Below are positions 24,058-35,490 of a stretch of 64,000 nt of DNA, in pieces; within the stretch, counting starts at the first letter, position 1, and every line of letters starts with the position of its first letter. This DNA is from Siphonodentalium dalli. Lineage: Eukaryota > Mollusca > Scaphopoda > Gadilida > Siphonodentaliidae. Below the pieces are notes generated by a model that was given only the letters and a program-made list of their open reading frames with translations, was not told the origin of the DNA and did no database searches. The translations under genes were made by a program, and so were the position numbers. The DNA lies in assembly GCA_032622095.1 (NCBI GenBank), contig CP136061.1, positions 260,804,077 through 260,868,076 of the forward strand. The letters are read 5' to 3'.

Positions 24058-24995
24058 CCCAATACGTGTAAAGCCCCAATTGATTTCTATGAAGACGGAA
24101 GTTTCATGACCCAATAGAGCAAGGAGGAGTACTACAATAAGTAGCGGAGTCGGATGTGCTCGAATTTATATCCCACACAACAGCAACCCACGTTATCAGG
24201 TCAGGCACATCCTGAATTCCACTATTATCAGGTCAGGCACATCCTGAATTCCACTATTAACAGGTCAGGCACATCCTGAATTCCACTATTAACAGGTCAG
24301 GCACCTCCTGAATTCCACTATTAACAGGTCAGGCACATCCTGAATTCCACTATTAACAGGTCAGGCACATCCTGAATTCCACTATTAACAGGTCAGGCAC
24401 ATCCTGAATTCCACTATTAACAGGTCAGGCACATTCTGAATTCCACTATTAACAGGTCAGGCACATCCTGAATTCCACTATTAACAGGTCAGGCACATCC
24501 TGAATTCCACTATTAACTGGTTAAAGCTCACTGAAAATGCACTTCTTCTATTTTCGATTCCTTTTACAAAACTAATGTACTTGTTCTGTGTAGTTGATGG
24601 AATCATATTTTATCGTTGGTCGCTCAAAAATTATCCAGGTTTCAACACCATTAGCTCTTTGAAATCATAAGTGTATGTTTGTCGCTATCAATTCAAACTA
24701 TACCGAATTATGCCACCCAATTATTCGATGTATGTGTATATAGGGGTTATTAGTGTCTCAGTCGGTATACGAACCGTGCTGCAATAGACTGATATAAGCC
24801 GACCAGAATAGTGTGCACACTAAACAAAGAATATATCGTGAATCAGAACACACCAGAATATTTAAATAGCTATATATTCTGAACAAAGTAGTTGAGACCG
24901 ATAGTAAATTGTTTATTTAGATTATTTTAGACATTTAAAACTTTTTTCTCCAGGTTGCAATCCTATAATTTGCATGGTGGCGCCACACCAAACTA
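24058..24995 (+). repeat. Long dispersed repeat, copy 1 (partner 63085-63690)
   Basis: It shares with 63085-63690 the blocks AAGCCCCAATTGATT, ATGTGCTCGAATTTATAT, TTAGCTCTTTGAAATCATAA, GTGCCACCCAATTATT and TTGCAATCCTATAATTT in the same order and orientation. In this copy a 32 bp tandem array (24195-24514) interrupts the match. The class is unknown, and no ORF was recognised. Confidence 0.72.
24195..24514 (+). repeat. Tandem repeat, 32 bp x 10
   Basis: AACAGGTCAGGCACATCCTG followed by AATTCCACTATT is repeated ten times with almost no variation, so it is young or recently homogenised. Confidence 0.93.
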
Positions 24996-26962
24996 AAGTC
25001 AAACGAGAGAGTCCGCCTATCGTACAGCAGCATCACTCCGCTTAATACTGAGATCCGTCCACTCAAAATCGCGGCGACTCGCCGCAAATCGCTGACTTCT
25101 AAACGCGGTGACGTCGCCGCGATTTTAAGTGGAATAACCATTGATACTTTTTCGCCGCGAAGCACCGGCTTTCGTCGCGAATGCTACTAACGCTACAAAT
25201 AGACGATCTTTTGTGTTGGACATTATGTTATGGCATACCTACATGCACATCAGATAAACAGTTCGGTGGTCGTAAAGGTGAGAACGATATACATATATGG
25301 ACTATGAAGTTTACAAAGATATGACCCCAGCCACCTGGACCAATTTCATCCGAATTGTGTGGGGTGGCTCGGGATACCTCGATGGATGGTATAAAGAAGC
25401 TAGTTGTTTTTCTTTAAATTTTGTGTTACATGTAATAATAATTGTTTAAATTGTTTTAATAATAATTGTTTAGATTGTTTTGAAAAGATCAACATGTGCC
25501 AAACCGCGCACTAAGGGGTTTTCGGCCCATATCTCGCAGAATAAAAGCCCCTAAAGGGAGCTTGTTTTAACTAGTGGTAATATATAAAGGAAACGTAAGC
25601 GCCTTTTATCCTTTATGAAATGTCAGATATGTATCCGAGAAACCGTAAATGGGGCAATTGTTCGATCTTATTTTATACGTTTATATACCGATATATATTA
25701 CAGTCATTAAATTCAATATTTGTGAACAGTTATACAGCAGGTATTTCTATCTAAAAGAGAAAACAAATTAAATTTACTTGTATGTTTTTAAATATTTTTT
25801 ATCTAAATGATATAAAATTTAAAAAACGATCAAAATGTTCAAATCTGTGACACGACTTAGTTAGCTGCTTATTTTATGGACAAACGTTTGTCTAAAATAA
25901 GTTAGTCATACTAACATCAGTACAGCTGTTGGTTTTGGTGCATCGATTGAAGGTAATTATAATGCAAAACTTACATGTACTTTCAACATATCCTCGTGAA
26001 TATAGGTTCATATTGGTCCTAAATATTCACATAAGTTCTTATTGGACTTATTCGATTCTGAAATAATCCAATAGTGAGATTATACCCGTTATTCCGTTGA
26101 ATGGCACGGGTCGCAGTGACAACGCATTATAAAGAGCGTGAATCTGGTAAGATGTGTCGATGAAATGAAAAAAGGTTGATTAAATAATGCCAATATGGGT
26201 TCGTATGGCACTAGTCCCATATTGGACTGTTTTACAAACCGCATTTATGTCCATATATAGCTTAAGCTCATTTCGCTCATTAAAATAAGACCGTAATGTG
26301 CTTATTTTCAAGAGCACTGGCTCGTATTGTTATATCTATATAATTTCTTGGAAATAATACAACTATCTCAAATATAATACAAACATATCATTTCTTGACT
26401 GAGGCAGATGATTATTTCGGCTCTGGGCAACCCGCTTGCAAAGTAAACATTTGTCTCGGTCACTAATTGGATACCTTTTGGTACATGTACCCACCCAAAA
26501 ATACTAGATACGCTGATGTCAGAACAATTAGTTTAAAACGCAGCCTGGATTTAGGCGTACGTGATAGAGCAAAAATGATCTCGCACGAGAATATCAGTAA
26601 TTGCTTTAGTCTGTCGACTTGTTATGCTGGCGAAAACTGTAGACTATCGGCACTGTCGATGGCCTGTCGTTGTGGCTTAAGGAATCACTGAACTAAGGCG
26701 ACAGTGTTAACGTTTCGGCCAAGTTCACTGAATTGAAGCCTGCCGGCCATACCAGTGATGTTTACCCAGCTAGATTGACACCAGTTGACCACGAAAATGC
26801 AAGATAAATCATAGGTCATGTGTTTACCTTTTTAAATAAATCGCCAAGTGTACGACAGGGCTATCCCACAGCCAAATTTGATCTGGAAAACCCCAGAATT
26901 ACAGCAGCTAGTTACATAAATTTCCCGATCACAAAAATCCATTCCCCCATTCATTCACCAGT
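24996..26962. other. Spacer
   Basis: No gene is recognised. 25066-25130 is a GC-richer patch with GCGGCGAC/GTCGCCGCG inverted words. 25425-25480 repeats AATAATAATTGTTTA-type sequence. A frame at 26467-26691 is open but has no recognisable domain. Confidence 0.4.
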
Positions 26963-27362
26963 TTAACCCTTTACCCAACAAACCGGCCAAAACCGGCCAA
27001 ATAAAGCTTCAACAGCCTAAAATATCTTGGGTCTGTCTCAATAAAACCATACAAATATGGATATCATTGGAACCGGCTCATTGACCACATTGTGATGGTT
27101 ATAGTTATGCCCTGTGCCAATGCATTCTCTTATATATGCGAGTCGACCATAGGTCGCCTCGCATATATAAGAGAATGCATTGGCCTAAAAAAAATCTTTT
27201 TTTAACACTTTTTACCATTTTTTCTTACATTCTTTAACAATTTTATAATTTTTAATGTGTTAAGCCAATGCATTCTTTTATATATGCGAGGCGACATATG
27301 GTCGACTCGCATATATAAGAGAATGCATTGGCACAGGGCCCTTCTGTTGGGTAAAGGGTTAA
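26963..27362 (+). mobile_element. piggyBac-type MITE, copy 2 (near full length)
   Basis: TTAA-bounded, with both ends (TTAACCCTTTACCCAACA and complement), CGGCCAAAACCGGCCAAAT near the left end, and two hairpins (27117-27183, 27265-27332) in mirror orientation. It is about 400 bp, similar to the copies at 32547 and 53810, and can serve as the reference copy. Confidence 0.85.
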
Positions 27363-27473
27363 ATTATTTAGATATGCGTATTGTGTGATCAGTATTACTT
27401 TAGCACTTATCGCGGCCTAAACAGTATAGCTGGGAACGTGCCACTTGCTACGCCTAGGAAATACTCGTCTACC

Positions 27474-28603
27474 CAGGGATGTGGCTAGAGGGGGGGGGGG
27501 TGTATTGGGGGGTGTCTCACCCCCCAGCAGAGAGCTATATTTTCAATAGTTGGAAATTTCATACCTGCCACAACGAAATTTCACACCAACAATAGGTTGA
27601 AAATGTTCTTGTAGTTTGATTATAAAACAATTTATTGGGGGGGAATTTATTGTTTTTCGACCAATATTTGCATATGTTCCTATTTTTGGTCAAAAATTTT
27701 GACAGAAATGGACATCAGTTGGAAATTTTCCAACCTTAGGGGGGTGAGAGGTTGGAAATTTCCAACACTTGGAAAGCTTGTGTCCTGGTCCCTCCCCCGT
27801 GGCCAGTCAAAAACTTCTAGTTAATTTAAGAAAACAATATTGTCAAACAATTGGTCAACATTGTCATTGGAATTGTCATCAGTTGGAAATTTTCCAACCT
27901 AAGTGGGGGTGTAGGGTTTGAAATTTCCAACAGTAGGAAGGCTTGAGGCTAGTCTAGATGTTAGGATTTTGCGATTTTCTTGTTCAGATTTCAAAATTTT
28001 CGCACACCGGGCCGAACCATGGTCGGCCCGGTGTGTCATTACCCCATCCACAAGGCCAATACAAAACTGCTAATTAGTTTAGTAAAACAATATTTTACTA
28101 CATTTGGTCAAACTTGTAGACATAAATGGTCATCAGTTGAAGAATTTTCCAACCTGAGGGGGAGCATGAGCTTCGAAATTTCCAACACTAGGAAAGCTTC
28201 AGTTGAGGCCAGTCTAGATGCTAGGATTTGCGATTTTCTTGTATATAGTTTTCAAAATTTTCTCACACCGGGCCAAACAACCATGGTCGGCCCAGTGTTT
28301 CCTGGTCTGTTGTCGGTAGCTGCGTGCATTTGTCTGGAATTAGATCACTAGTTGTTTTTTTGGGGGCAATTTTCAGGTTAAAATATCTTAATGTTCTTAT
28401 ACTGGGAAAATAGAAGCATGGCTTATGAATATATAGGAAATTAGGCCTGAGCATGATGTACCGTACAAGGGGGGGGGGGTGCAAATGGAATTATGTAAAA
28501 AGTTGTGTTGGTGTGATTCCGACTCAAAGGGGGGTGCAGTTGGAAATTCCCAAGGTGGACACCCCCCCCCACCCCCAGCGGAGACCCTCTAGCCACATCC
28601 CTG
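27474..28603. mobile_element. hAT-type non-autonomous transposon, 1130 bp
   Basis: The inverted ends CAGGGATGTGGCTAGAGGG (left) and its complement (right) are flanked by CGTCTACC (27466-27473) and CGTCCACC (28604-28611). This is an 8 bp target duplication with one mismatch; 8 bp duplications and CAG-starting ends are typical of hAT transposons. Inside is a tandem duplication of about 250 bp, with GTTGGAAATTTTCCAACCT / GGAAATTTCCAACA words and two copies of a hairpin (CACACCGGGCC...GGCCCGGTGTG; 28001-28033, and a weaker one at 28264-28297). Poly-G and poly-C tracts sit just inside the ends. There is no transposase. Confidence 0.8.
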
Positions 28604-28797
28604 CGTCCACCACTTACTGAGACATGACAATACAAAAATCGAAGACTGACCCTCAATGTGTTTTCTTGAGGACACAATTGTCATTCACGTTGTTGGCGGT
28701 ATAGGATTGTTATATATGACAACTTAAGAAATTGGCAGTTTCCCGGGGACTTGGTATCGACATTTTCCTCTTTTGAAAACAATGATAACTGGTTCAG

Positions 28798-28920
28798 CCA
28801 GTTACAGAGGCGATGAATATCGACATGCAGACGGGGAACCAGTTACAGAGGCGATGGAGATCGAAATGCAGACGGGGAACCAGTTACAGAGGCGATGAAG
28901 ATCGAAATGCAGACGGGGAA
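28798..28920 (+). repeat. Tandem repeat, 41 bp x 3
   Basis: CCAGTTACAGAGGCGATGGA followed by GATCGAAATGCAGACGGGGAA is repeated three times at exactly 41 bp spacing. Confidence 0.9.
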
Positions 28921-30539
28921 CCGCAGTACAGTTCTGCGTGTTGATAACTTCATGCTGATCTCTCCAAGACAAAATCCATATGTGGAACTGTCATGACTGA
29001 CAACCATCCCATTACTTTCGATTCTGAAATACATCTTCAATGGATAAACCCACACGTACGGATTGCAATAATTGGATGGGACATGCCATGACGGGATATT
29101 AATTATTTGGTACAATAAAATGCACTAAAACATAGATCCATTTTGTGCATAAATCGGAACAGCAAGACATTTTCACTAAAGTTTTATTCTGGATCAAGAG
29201 AGATCAGCAACATTGAGTGTCACATATCACATTCACTGAATATGGAATGAGAAGATCCATTAGGAGAAGACTAACAACAAATATAAATACATTACATGCA
29301 TTCAGGTTAAAATATTATCTTCCTTGGAATATAACACAATCAAACAACAAAATACACGTGGACCCTCTCTGGTATCTCTCCCCCACGCCTGCCTTACATG
29401 TACTTTCTGTGTTATATTGAAATATTATTCAGCTATCAAGTTTTTAGTCAATCGAGTTTTTCTTCAAAACAATCTACTTTTACTAGGGGCGGCTGCTGTG
29501 TGAGCGCCTATTCGGACGGGCCTAACTCTCGATAACTTAGCCGTTTAATGGTCGAGTTTCACAAGGGGAAAATATTATGTCCAGTTTATACGACGGTGCT
29601 AACAGCACAATTTATATACATTTATATCGCAAGGTTTCGTGGGAGACCAATCACTAGGTTTAGCTTATTTTGCAGCCCAAAGATACAGACTGCAGCAGCG
29701 GTGAAATCCACATTCCAAAGAAAGAGGACCCTCCCATATGCATGAGTATGTTTATCAATATTTGGCCAGATGTATTCGGTGTGTTAATTATTCCGATCGT
29801 AACATGACTAAATTAATGGCGACATTGGCGCTTAATTCATATAATACACCTAACCGAATCAGGGTCTTGACTGGTATATTTATCTGTTAACAGCGGGCAT
29901 CATGAGACAATAATCGATGCCATGATGAACGCGCAGAAAATGTGTTCAGATGCAAAAGAATCTCAGACACAACGACAAATATACTGGATACATTTCGTAC
30001 CTCCACCCGTCATGTCCAGGGATGACACTGTGTGATTTAGGCACACCGTCGGCTCGGGAGCCAAAGTTAATGGTTGTCACGTGTGCAACAATTGACACAC
30101 ATTGCAGAACCATACCGTGGCTATGAAGTCAAGGATAAATGGCTTGATCATATTCGAGGTATCCGACTCATGAGACCATAGTGTATGAACATTTACTGTG
30201 ATAGCCCGAGCCTTGCGCAGAATAAATTCACTCACTCACGTTTCTCGTTACCCACAATCCACTTTTATATCTTCACGTCGGTATGGTCTAATGTATTTAC
30301 ATATGTTGTAAAATGCCTCACTCCGTCCTCCCCATGATGCTAATCATTTACGTCGTATATATTAAAGCATTAAACTAGGATATAAACTTATTGTTTAACA
30401 AACTAGATAAAAACGCATTAGGTTGTGCTATTTTGGCCCTTCTTATACTCGGATATTGCCCTTTGTTATACCCTGTGGCGAGGTCGGTGATCCACACTTA
30501 CATACCATCAAAATGTGTCACAACTGGCTTCCATTCCAG
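28921..30539. other. Spacer / intron before the EGF cluster
   Basis: No exon with phase-1 borders was recognised. If the PAN exon belongs to this gene, a linker exon should be somewhere between 13.7 and 30.5 kb. Confidence 0.4.
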
Positions 30540-30653
30540 GAACAAACGAATGCCTGTCCGATCCGTGCCAGAACGGAGCGACCTGTCTGGATGGAATTAA
30601 CCACTATAACTGCACATGCGTCGCTGGATATAACGGAACAAATTGTGAGAATG
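30540..30653 (+). CDS. EGF-like exon 1 (PAN-EGF-lectin gene)
   Basis: The acceptor is CTTCCATTCCAG|GA and the donor GAATG|GTAAGTC. The exon is 114 nt, phase 1 to phase 1, the classic shufflable EGF unit. The frame has six cysteines: [35 protein letters not shown] fits the O-glucosylation consensus C-x-S-x-P-C, and CQNGATC fits the O-fucosylation consensus C-x4-S/T-C. Extracellular protein-protein interaction module. Longer frames across this region are artefacts of reading through intron. Confidence 0.85.
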
Positions 30654-30837
30654 GTAAGTCGTTATTAAGTTAATTATTAATAATGCCACCGAATACCACA
30701 ACTATTGGAACATAATTCCAATTTCAGTACACATGAATGTTAAAAGAGGTCAAACCGTTCGTCGTAAAAGTTCGGACGTAATATTGGATATGTACGTATA
30801 CATTTTCAGCATTTTTGCTATTACAACTTCCATCCAG

Positions 30838-30897
30838 TCATTAACGGGTATCACTGCACATGCGTCGCTGGATATAACGGAACACATTGTGAAAGTG
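30838..30897 (+). CDS. Half EGF exon (60 nt, in frame)
   Basis: The acceptor CTTCCATCCAG|TC leads directly into the second half of an EGF domain ([19 protein letters not shown]) and the donor AGTG|GTAAGTC. Compared with EGF exon 1, about 54 nt carrying cysteines 1-3 are missing. The remaining exon is exactly 60 nt and still phase 1 to phase 1, so inclusion would not break the frame, but the domain could not form its normal disulfides. It may be an exon in decay. Confidence 0.5.
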
Positions 30898-31120
30898 GTA
30901 AGTCATTATTATGTTAATTATTACTAATTAAAGTATTAATAATTTCACCCCAATAACACATCTATTGGAGCATAATTCCAATTTCGTTTTACACGTGTGT
31001 TCAATTCGGTTCTATCTTTCATCGTACAAGGCCGGGGTAACATTTTCTTCATGGTGAGGGGCTAGTTTGTATCACTGACTTGTATGCATTTCCGGAAGTG
31101 TAATGTATAAGCTACCCGAA

Positions 31121-31208
31121 AAAAGGGGATGTCTCTCCCACCCGTATGAGAACCGGATCGACCTGCTAAGATGGAATCAACGGTTATAACAATTCATGTC
31201 TCGCACGG
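31121..31208 (+). pseudogene. Degenerate EGF exon
   Basis: GGATGTCTCTCCCACCCGTA, then AACCGGATCGACCTG and GATGGAATCAACGGTTATAA follow the order of the intact EGF exons. Several cysteine codons are lost, there is a frame change, and no splice acceptor remains. Upstream intron wording TTTCCGGAAGTGTAATGTA is shared with the exons at 32349 and 33743, so exon and intron were duplicated together. Confidence 0.7.
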
Positions 31209-31874
31209 AGAAATAATTCCGGTCCACATGACACACGTATCGTTAGTCACAAGCGTTGTGTGTCACTTGGGTGTGTCACATAGTTCAGCGAGTCACTGTG
31301 ACCAAATCTGACCTTAATCGTAGTGACTAAGTTACACGACTAATTGCAAAACTGCCTTAAATTATGTGTAATATTCATTGATTGCTGAACTGAGCTTTAA
31401 TTTCCATTCCATCGCAATTATATTCGATCCATAATTGAGCGAATGTGATTGGAGGACTTAATGTGGATGCAGGAAGACGACCAGATGGCCTGCTACCACC
31501 CAATAATAGTATATATCATGTTTTACTATCAACGTTATATCAATGTTATATTCATGTTCTGATATATATTATTGAATAATCTGATTCTGTTTTTGATTAT
31601 GTGAGAATTTCACCGAACACCACATGCTATGTTATTTGGTAAAACATTATTACGTTATAGACACGGCAGACATCTCAGAAATGAACCAGTTACACAGTCT
31701 ATTATTATATCTCCATATATACCATAATTGGAATACGTGTTTGGAGAATTGACTGAAAGCTTGTCCTACCTTCAACTCGGTCAATGATTCTGGATATACC
31801 ATCTGGTTGATTATTGGAATGAATTATTTGCACAAAATGTTCCACCAAATTACATTTTCACCTTCCCAGTTACT

Positions 31875-32055
31875 ATACGAAAAGTTAGTCATTACGACTC
31901 AATCCTGGTCATATTGACTAACACAGTAGTCTGTCGTTTTGACTAACCACACAATAGGCATTATGACTAACATCACACTAGTCTTTATAAATAAAGTTAA
32001 GCATTAGTCATCCTGAGACAAACTTTTGACTAATTTAATATGTGTCACATTGACT
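31875..32055 (+). repeat. Degenerate GACTAAC-rich tandem repeat
   Basis: The words TTGACTAAC / ATGACTAAC / GTTAGTCAT recur about every 35-45 bp. Related wording appears at 31220-31345. Weakly conserved. Confidence 0.4.
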
Positions 32056-32348
32056 AACTTATTTGCCTCAGTGCGCTAGATATAATGACACAATGAAACT
32101 AAGTATTACAACATTATTATTAATAAGTTCATCCGAGTAATAAATACATATTCCTGTATCTAAAATCATCTGACTGTGTTTCAATACTTGTTTTTAAATC
32201 CCCCCCCCCCCCAGTAGCGTTACTTGCAAAAGGTCGGGTAGTGTGTAAGTGTGTATTGCACTGTGTATTACCTTGTCATCATAACGAGGGTAAGTCTTGT
32301 AATTCTCACTCATTTTCGGAAGTGTAAACTATACAATTTACAGTCCAC

Positions 32349-32462
32349 AAACTAAGGTGTGCATGTCCGACCCGTGCCAGAACGGAGCGACCTGCGTAGA
32401 TGGCATAAACGGTTATAACTGCACATGTGTCGCTGGATATAACGGAATACACTGCGAGAATG
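32349..32462 (+). pseudogene. EGF exon with destroyed 3' splice site
   Basis: The coding part is intact ([31 protein letters not shown]) and, aligned with its neighbours, would be a 114 nt phase 1-1 exon starting AAACTAAGGTG. Where the others have TTCCAG|AAAC, this copy has GTCCAC|AAAC, so the AG is lost. The nearest AG (32342-32343) would give a 119 nt exon that breaks the frame. The donor is the weaker ATG|GTTAGTG. It is probably skipped. Confidence 0.65.
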
Positions 32463-32546
32463 GTTAGTGATGTCTTCACTAAATGGCGTGTCAACGTGAA
32501 ACTATTTCATGTAACTTACTTCTATATTCATATGTTATTTTCGCAT

Positions 32547-32944
32547 TTAACCCTTTACCCAACAGAATGGCCCTGTGCCAATGCATTCTCTTATATATGC
32601 GAGTCGACCATAGGTCGCCTCGCATATATAAGAGAATGCATTGGCTTAACACATTAAAAATTATAAAATTGTTAAAGAATGTAAGAAAAAATGGTAAAAA
32701 GTGTTAAAAAAAGATTTGTTTAGGCCAATGCATTCTCTTATATATGCGAGGCGACCTATGGTCGACTCGCATATATAAGAGAATGCATTGGCACAGGGCA
32801 TAACTGTAACTATCACAATGTGGTCAAGGAGCCGGTTCCAATGATATCCATATTTGTATGGTTCTATTGAGACAGACCCAAGATATTTTAGGCTGTTGAA
32901 GCTTTATTTGGCCGTTTTGGCCGGTTTGTTGGGTAAAGGGTTAA
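32547..32944 (-). mobile_element. piggyBac-type MITE, copy 3
   Basis: A full-length copy in reverse orientation, TTAA at both ends, two mirror hairpins (32577-32643, 32724-32792). It lies in an intron between EGF exons. Confidence 0.85.
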
Positions 32945-33366
32945 GAGCAAATGATATAGTTACGCTGCAGCAAATTATGCAGAATATACAAATAGACATG
33001 TCACATCAATAGCCAGTCTGGAGTAAACTACAAACCCAGTACCCACATATAAAATAGTGAGTGTGATAACTTTTCGTAGAGTATTCATTTCAGAACTCAC
33101 TATTATTATCACCAAGATAAAGGAGTCCAATCAAAACTATTAACGTGGCGCGATATGACGTCATTTTGGGGAATACCGCAAGCATTCCGACAAATGAAAA
33201 GTTGGCGGGGAGACTCAGTATATATCCGTATCAATCTACGTGCGTGTTTAAAAAGACTGATAAATATCATATGCTTTGTATGTAATTTGACATGTCAGAA
33301 AGGACCGATTCGGAATTTATACTGGCTTTGACCTTGTGCAATGCAATTCTATACTTTACATTCCAG

Positions 33367-33480
33367 AAACACAGGAATGTTTTTCAGATCCGTGCCAAAA
33401 CGGAGCGACTTGTGTGGATGGTATTAACGGATATAACTGTACATGCGTCGCTGGTTATAATGGAACACACTGTGAGAATG
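33367..33480 (+). CDS. EGF-like exon (PAN-EGF-lectin gene)
   Basis: The acceptor is TTTACATTCCAG|AA and the donor GAATG|GTAAGTC; 114 nt, phase 1-1. Six cysteines in [29 protein letters not shown]. Both the O-glucose (C-x-S-x-P-C) and O-fucose (C-x4-T-C) consensus sites are present. It is very close to exon 30540-30653, so it arose by tandem exon duplication. Confidence 0.87.
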
Positions 33481-33742
33481 GTAAGTCGTTGATAAGTTAA
33501 TTATTGCAACCATATTATTAATAATTGCACCCCAGCATTAAATCCATATTCCTTTATTTAAAATCGTCTGACAGAGTTTCAATATTTGTATTTCGTTCGT
33601 CCCAATACGTTTCCTCGTAAACGACCATGTGCTGTCAGTGTACGTATGCATTCTATTGGCACATAATTATATTTCATCGTAAGGGCAATTACCCGCTCTC
33701 ATAAGTATTTTCCGGAAGCGTATTTTCTGCTTTACGTTCCAG

Positions 33743-33850
33743 ATATAAAGGAATGTCAGTCCGACCCGTGCCAGAACGGTGCCAACTGCACAGATGGAAT
33801 CAACAGATATGTCTGCACATGTGTCTCTGGATATGTCGGAATACACTGTG
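33743..33850 (+). CDS. Last EGF-like exon before the lectin domain
   Basis: The acceptor is TTTACGTTCCAG|AT and the donor TGTG|GTAAGTG; 108 nt, phase 1-1. Cysteine blocks are [29 protein letters not shown]. The O-glucose site is kept, but the O-fucose site is lost (Asn in place of Ser/Thr before Cys3). Joined to 43008 it gives a Glu codon (G|AA) in frame with the lectin domain. Confidence 0.85.
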
Positions 33851-35244
33851 GTAAGTGTGGTAACTAAACCTCATGATCACAGGATCCCGTTTTATGAAAT
33901 TTTCTTATCAATTCAGTGATATTTATTTTCGCATTTGGTACAAATGTCAAGCTTTTCGAATATCCAAACAGCACACCAATAACACATGATTTATAACCAA
34001 CTCATATACGTGTGCCTGAGAACAAACATACAATTCGTATGAGGTGATGTATGACATTTTGACGAAAAATAGGAAAATTTACTAGGATATGGCCGATCAA
34101 ATTATGGACTGGTGGTCACCCCATGTCCGTTTCACCTCATACAAACTCAGACGAACTTAATACTGGCTCTGCGGCCTCATTTCACTCAGCAGAAAAGTTG
34201 CCAGTGATATAACATCCTTTGAGTCCTGAACATCAAGAACATGTTTTATCTTCACCAATATTACCCTGTATCCCAGAGCTATGTGCATCATGAGCAGTCT
34301 CTTCATCTTGTTCGCCAGTAAACGAATCATACTTGATGGGGTCTCTGGTCGCACCATGATCAACTGTATAATGTTTACCAATCTGAGGTTCATACAGGAC
34401 TGGAGAGATTCCTTTAGTCCGTAGATTTTTTCATAGTTCTAATTCTACCGGATTTAAACACGTGTTGTGCGAATTTGGGATAGCAATCATAGTTTCAGCT
34501 ATATAGATGTCCCTCCGTCATCGCTGGACGGCCATCTTTGGGTATAACAAAACGTTAATTTAGTTTAAGTTTTACAAACATAATTTGATGAGTTAAATAC
34601 TGTTGTGAATCATATATAATCTCTTTGAATTGGGTCATGTAGTTATAAATTAAACCAGTCATGGTAGTTGAACATGGAACTTAATTTGAATTGTTTTGTT
34701 TATACATCTAGCTTTTAACTTTTGAAAACATATGATGGACTTTTTCAAATGCGTGAAACTGATAGGTTAGGGTACTCAGACTCTATGTCAACCGTGCCAA
34801 TGTAGCATTCTACTAACATGGCCGAAAATCTCAAAGGAATCGACCGTACCACTCTATAGAAAACATCGTCTGAACTACGCTCCTTTATAAATATTTTCAT
34901 CTCGATTCGGGACGCAACTATCAGCGATAAACTAACGCAAATGATTTCGCCATCGAGACTCATTGAATTTAATGAATATATAAACATGACTGTGTGTTGT
35001 AAATTTGGATTAATAATCGTAGAATTAACTACATACATTGAGCAAGACTATTCTCCATTTCTCTTTGATAACCCTACCGGAGTGTTTTACATCACTTTAA
35101 GATAATTAAATGACATTGGTCAAAGTTTGAAAAATTAATCTGATTTGTGCGAAAGGCGTTTGCCATGTGACTTTGTCCCTCCTTTGTGTTAAAAATGGAT
35201 TACTCCAAATACAGACACAATGTAAACTTGCGAAACAGTTGATT
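33851..35244. other. Intron, left part
   Basis: Open frames on the minus strand at 34157-34393 and 34745-35038 show no recognised domain or splice context. The sequences near 34470 and 34995 share GTGTTGTGCGAATTTGG / GTGTTGTAAATTTGG wording, suggesting an old repeat of about 530 bp. Confidence 0.4.
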
Positions 35245-35490
35245 GTTTCTCTACCCACTGTATTTACCAGCCTGTTGGTGCTTGTTTCTCTACCCACTGT
35301 ATTTACCAGCCTGTTGGTGCTTGTTTCTCTACCCACTGTATTTACCAGCCTGTTGGTGCTTGTTTCTCTACCCACTGTATTTACCAGCCTGTTGGTGCTT
35401 GTTTCTCTACCCACTGTATTTACCAGCCTGTTGGTGCTTGTTGATGTGGGTACTATATCACTGTATTTACCAGCCTGTTGGTGCTGGTTG
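35245..35490 (+). repeat. Tandem repeat, 39 bp x 5 plus degenerate copies
   Basis: GTTTCTCTACCCACTGTATT then TACCAGCCTGTTGGTGCTT is repeated at exactly 39 bp. Because 39 is a multiple of three and the unit has few stops, it opens repetitive frames on both strands. These are not considered genes. Confidence 0.93.

Noticed and set aside
24195-24514. CRISPR-like array of 32 bp units
   Set aside because: No spacers between units; simple tandem repeat.
34157-35038. Minus-strand frames of 78 and 97 codons as a hidden gene in the intron
   Set aside because: No recognisable domain, no matching splice phases, and weak internal repetition suggesting old repeat DNA.
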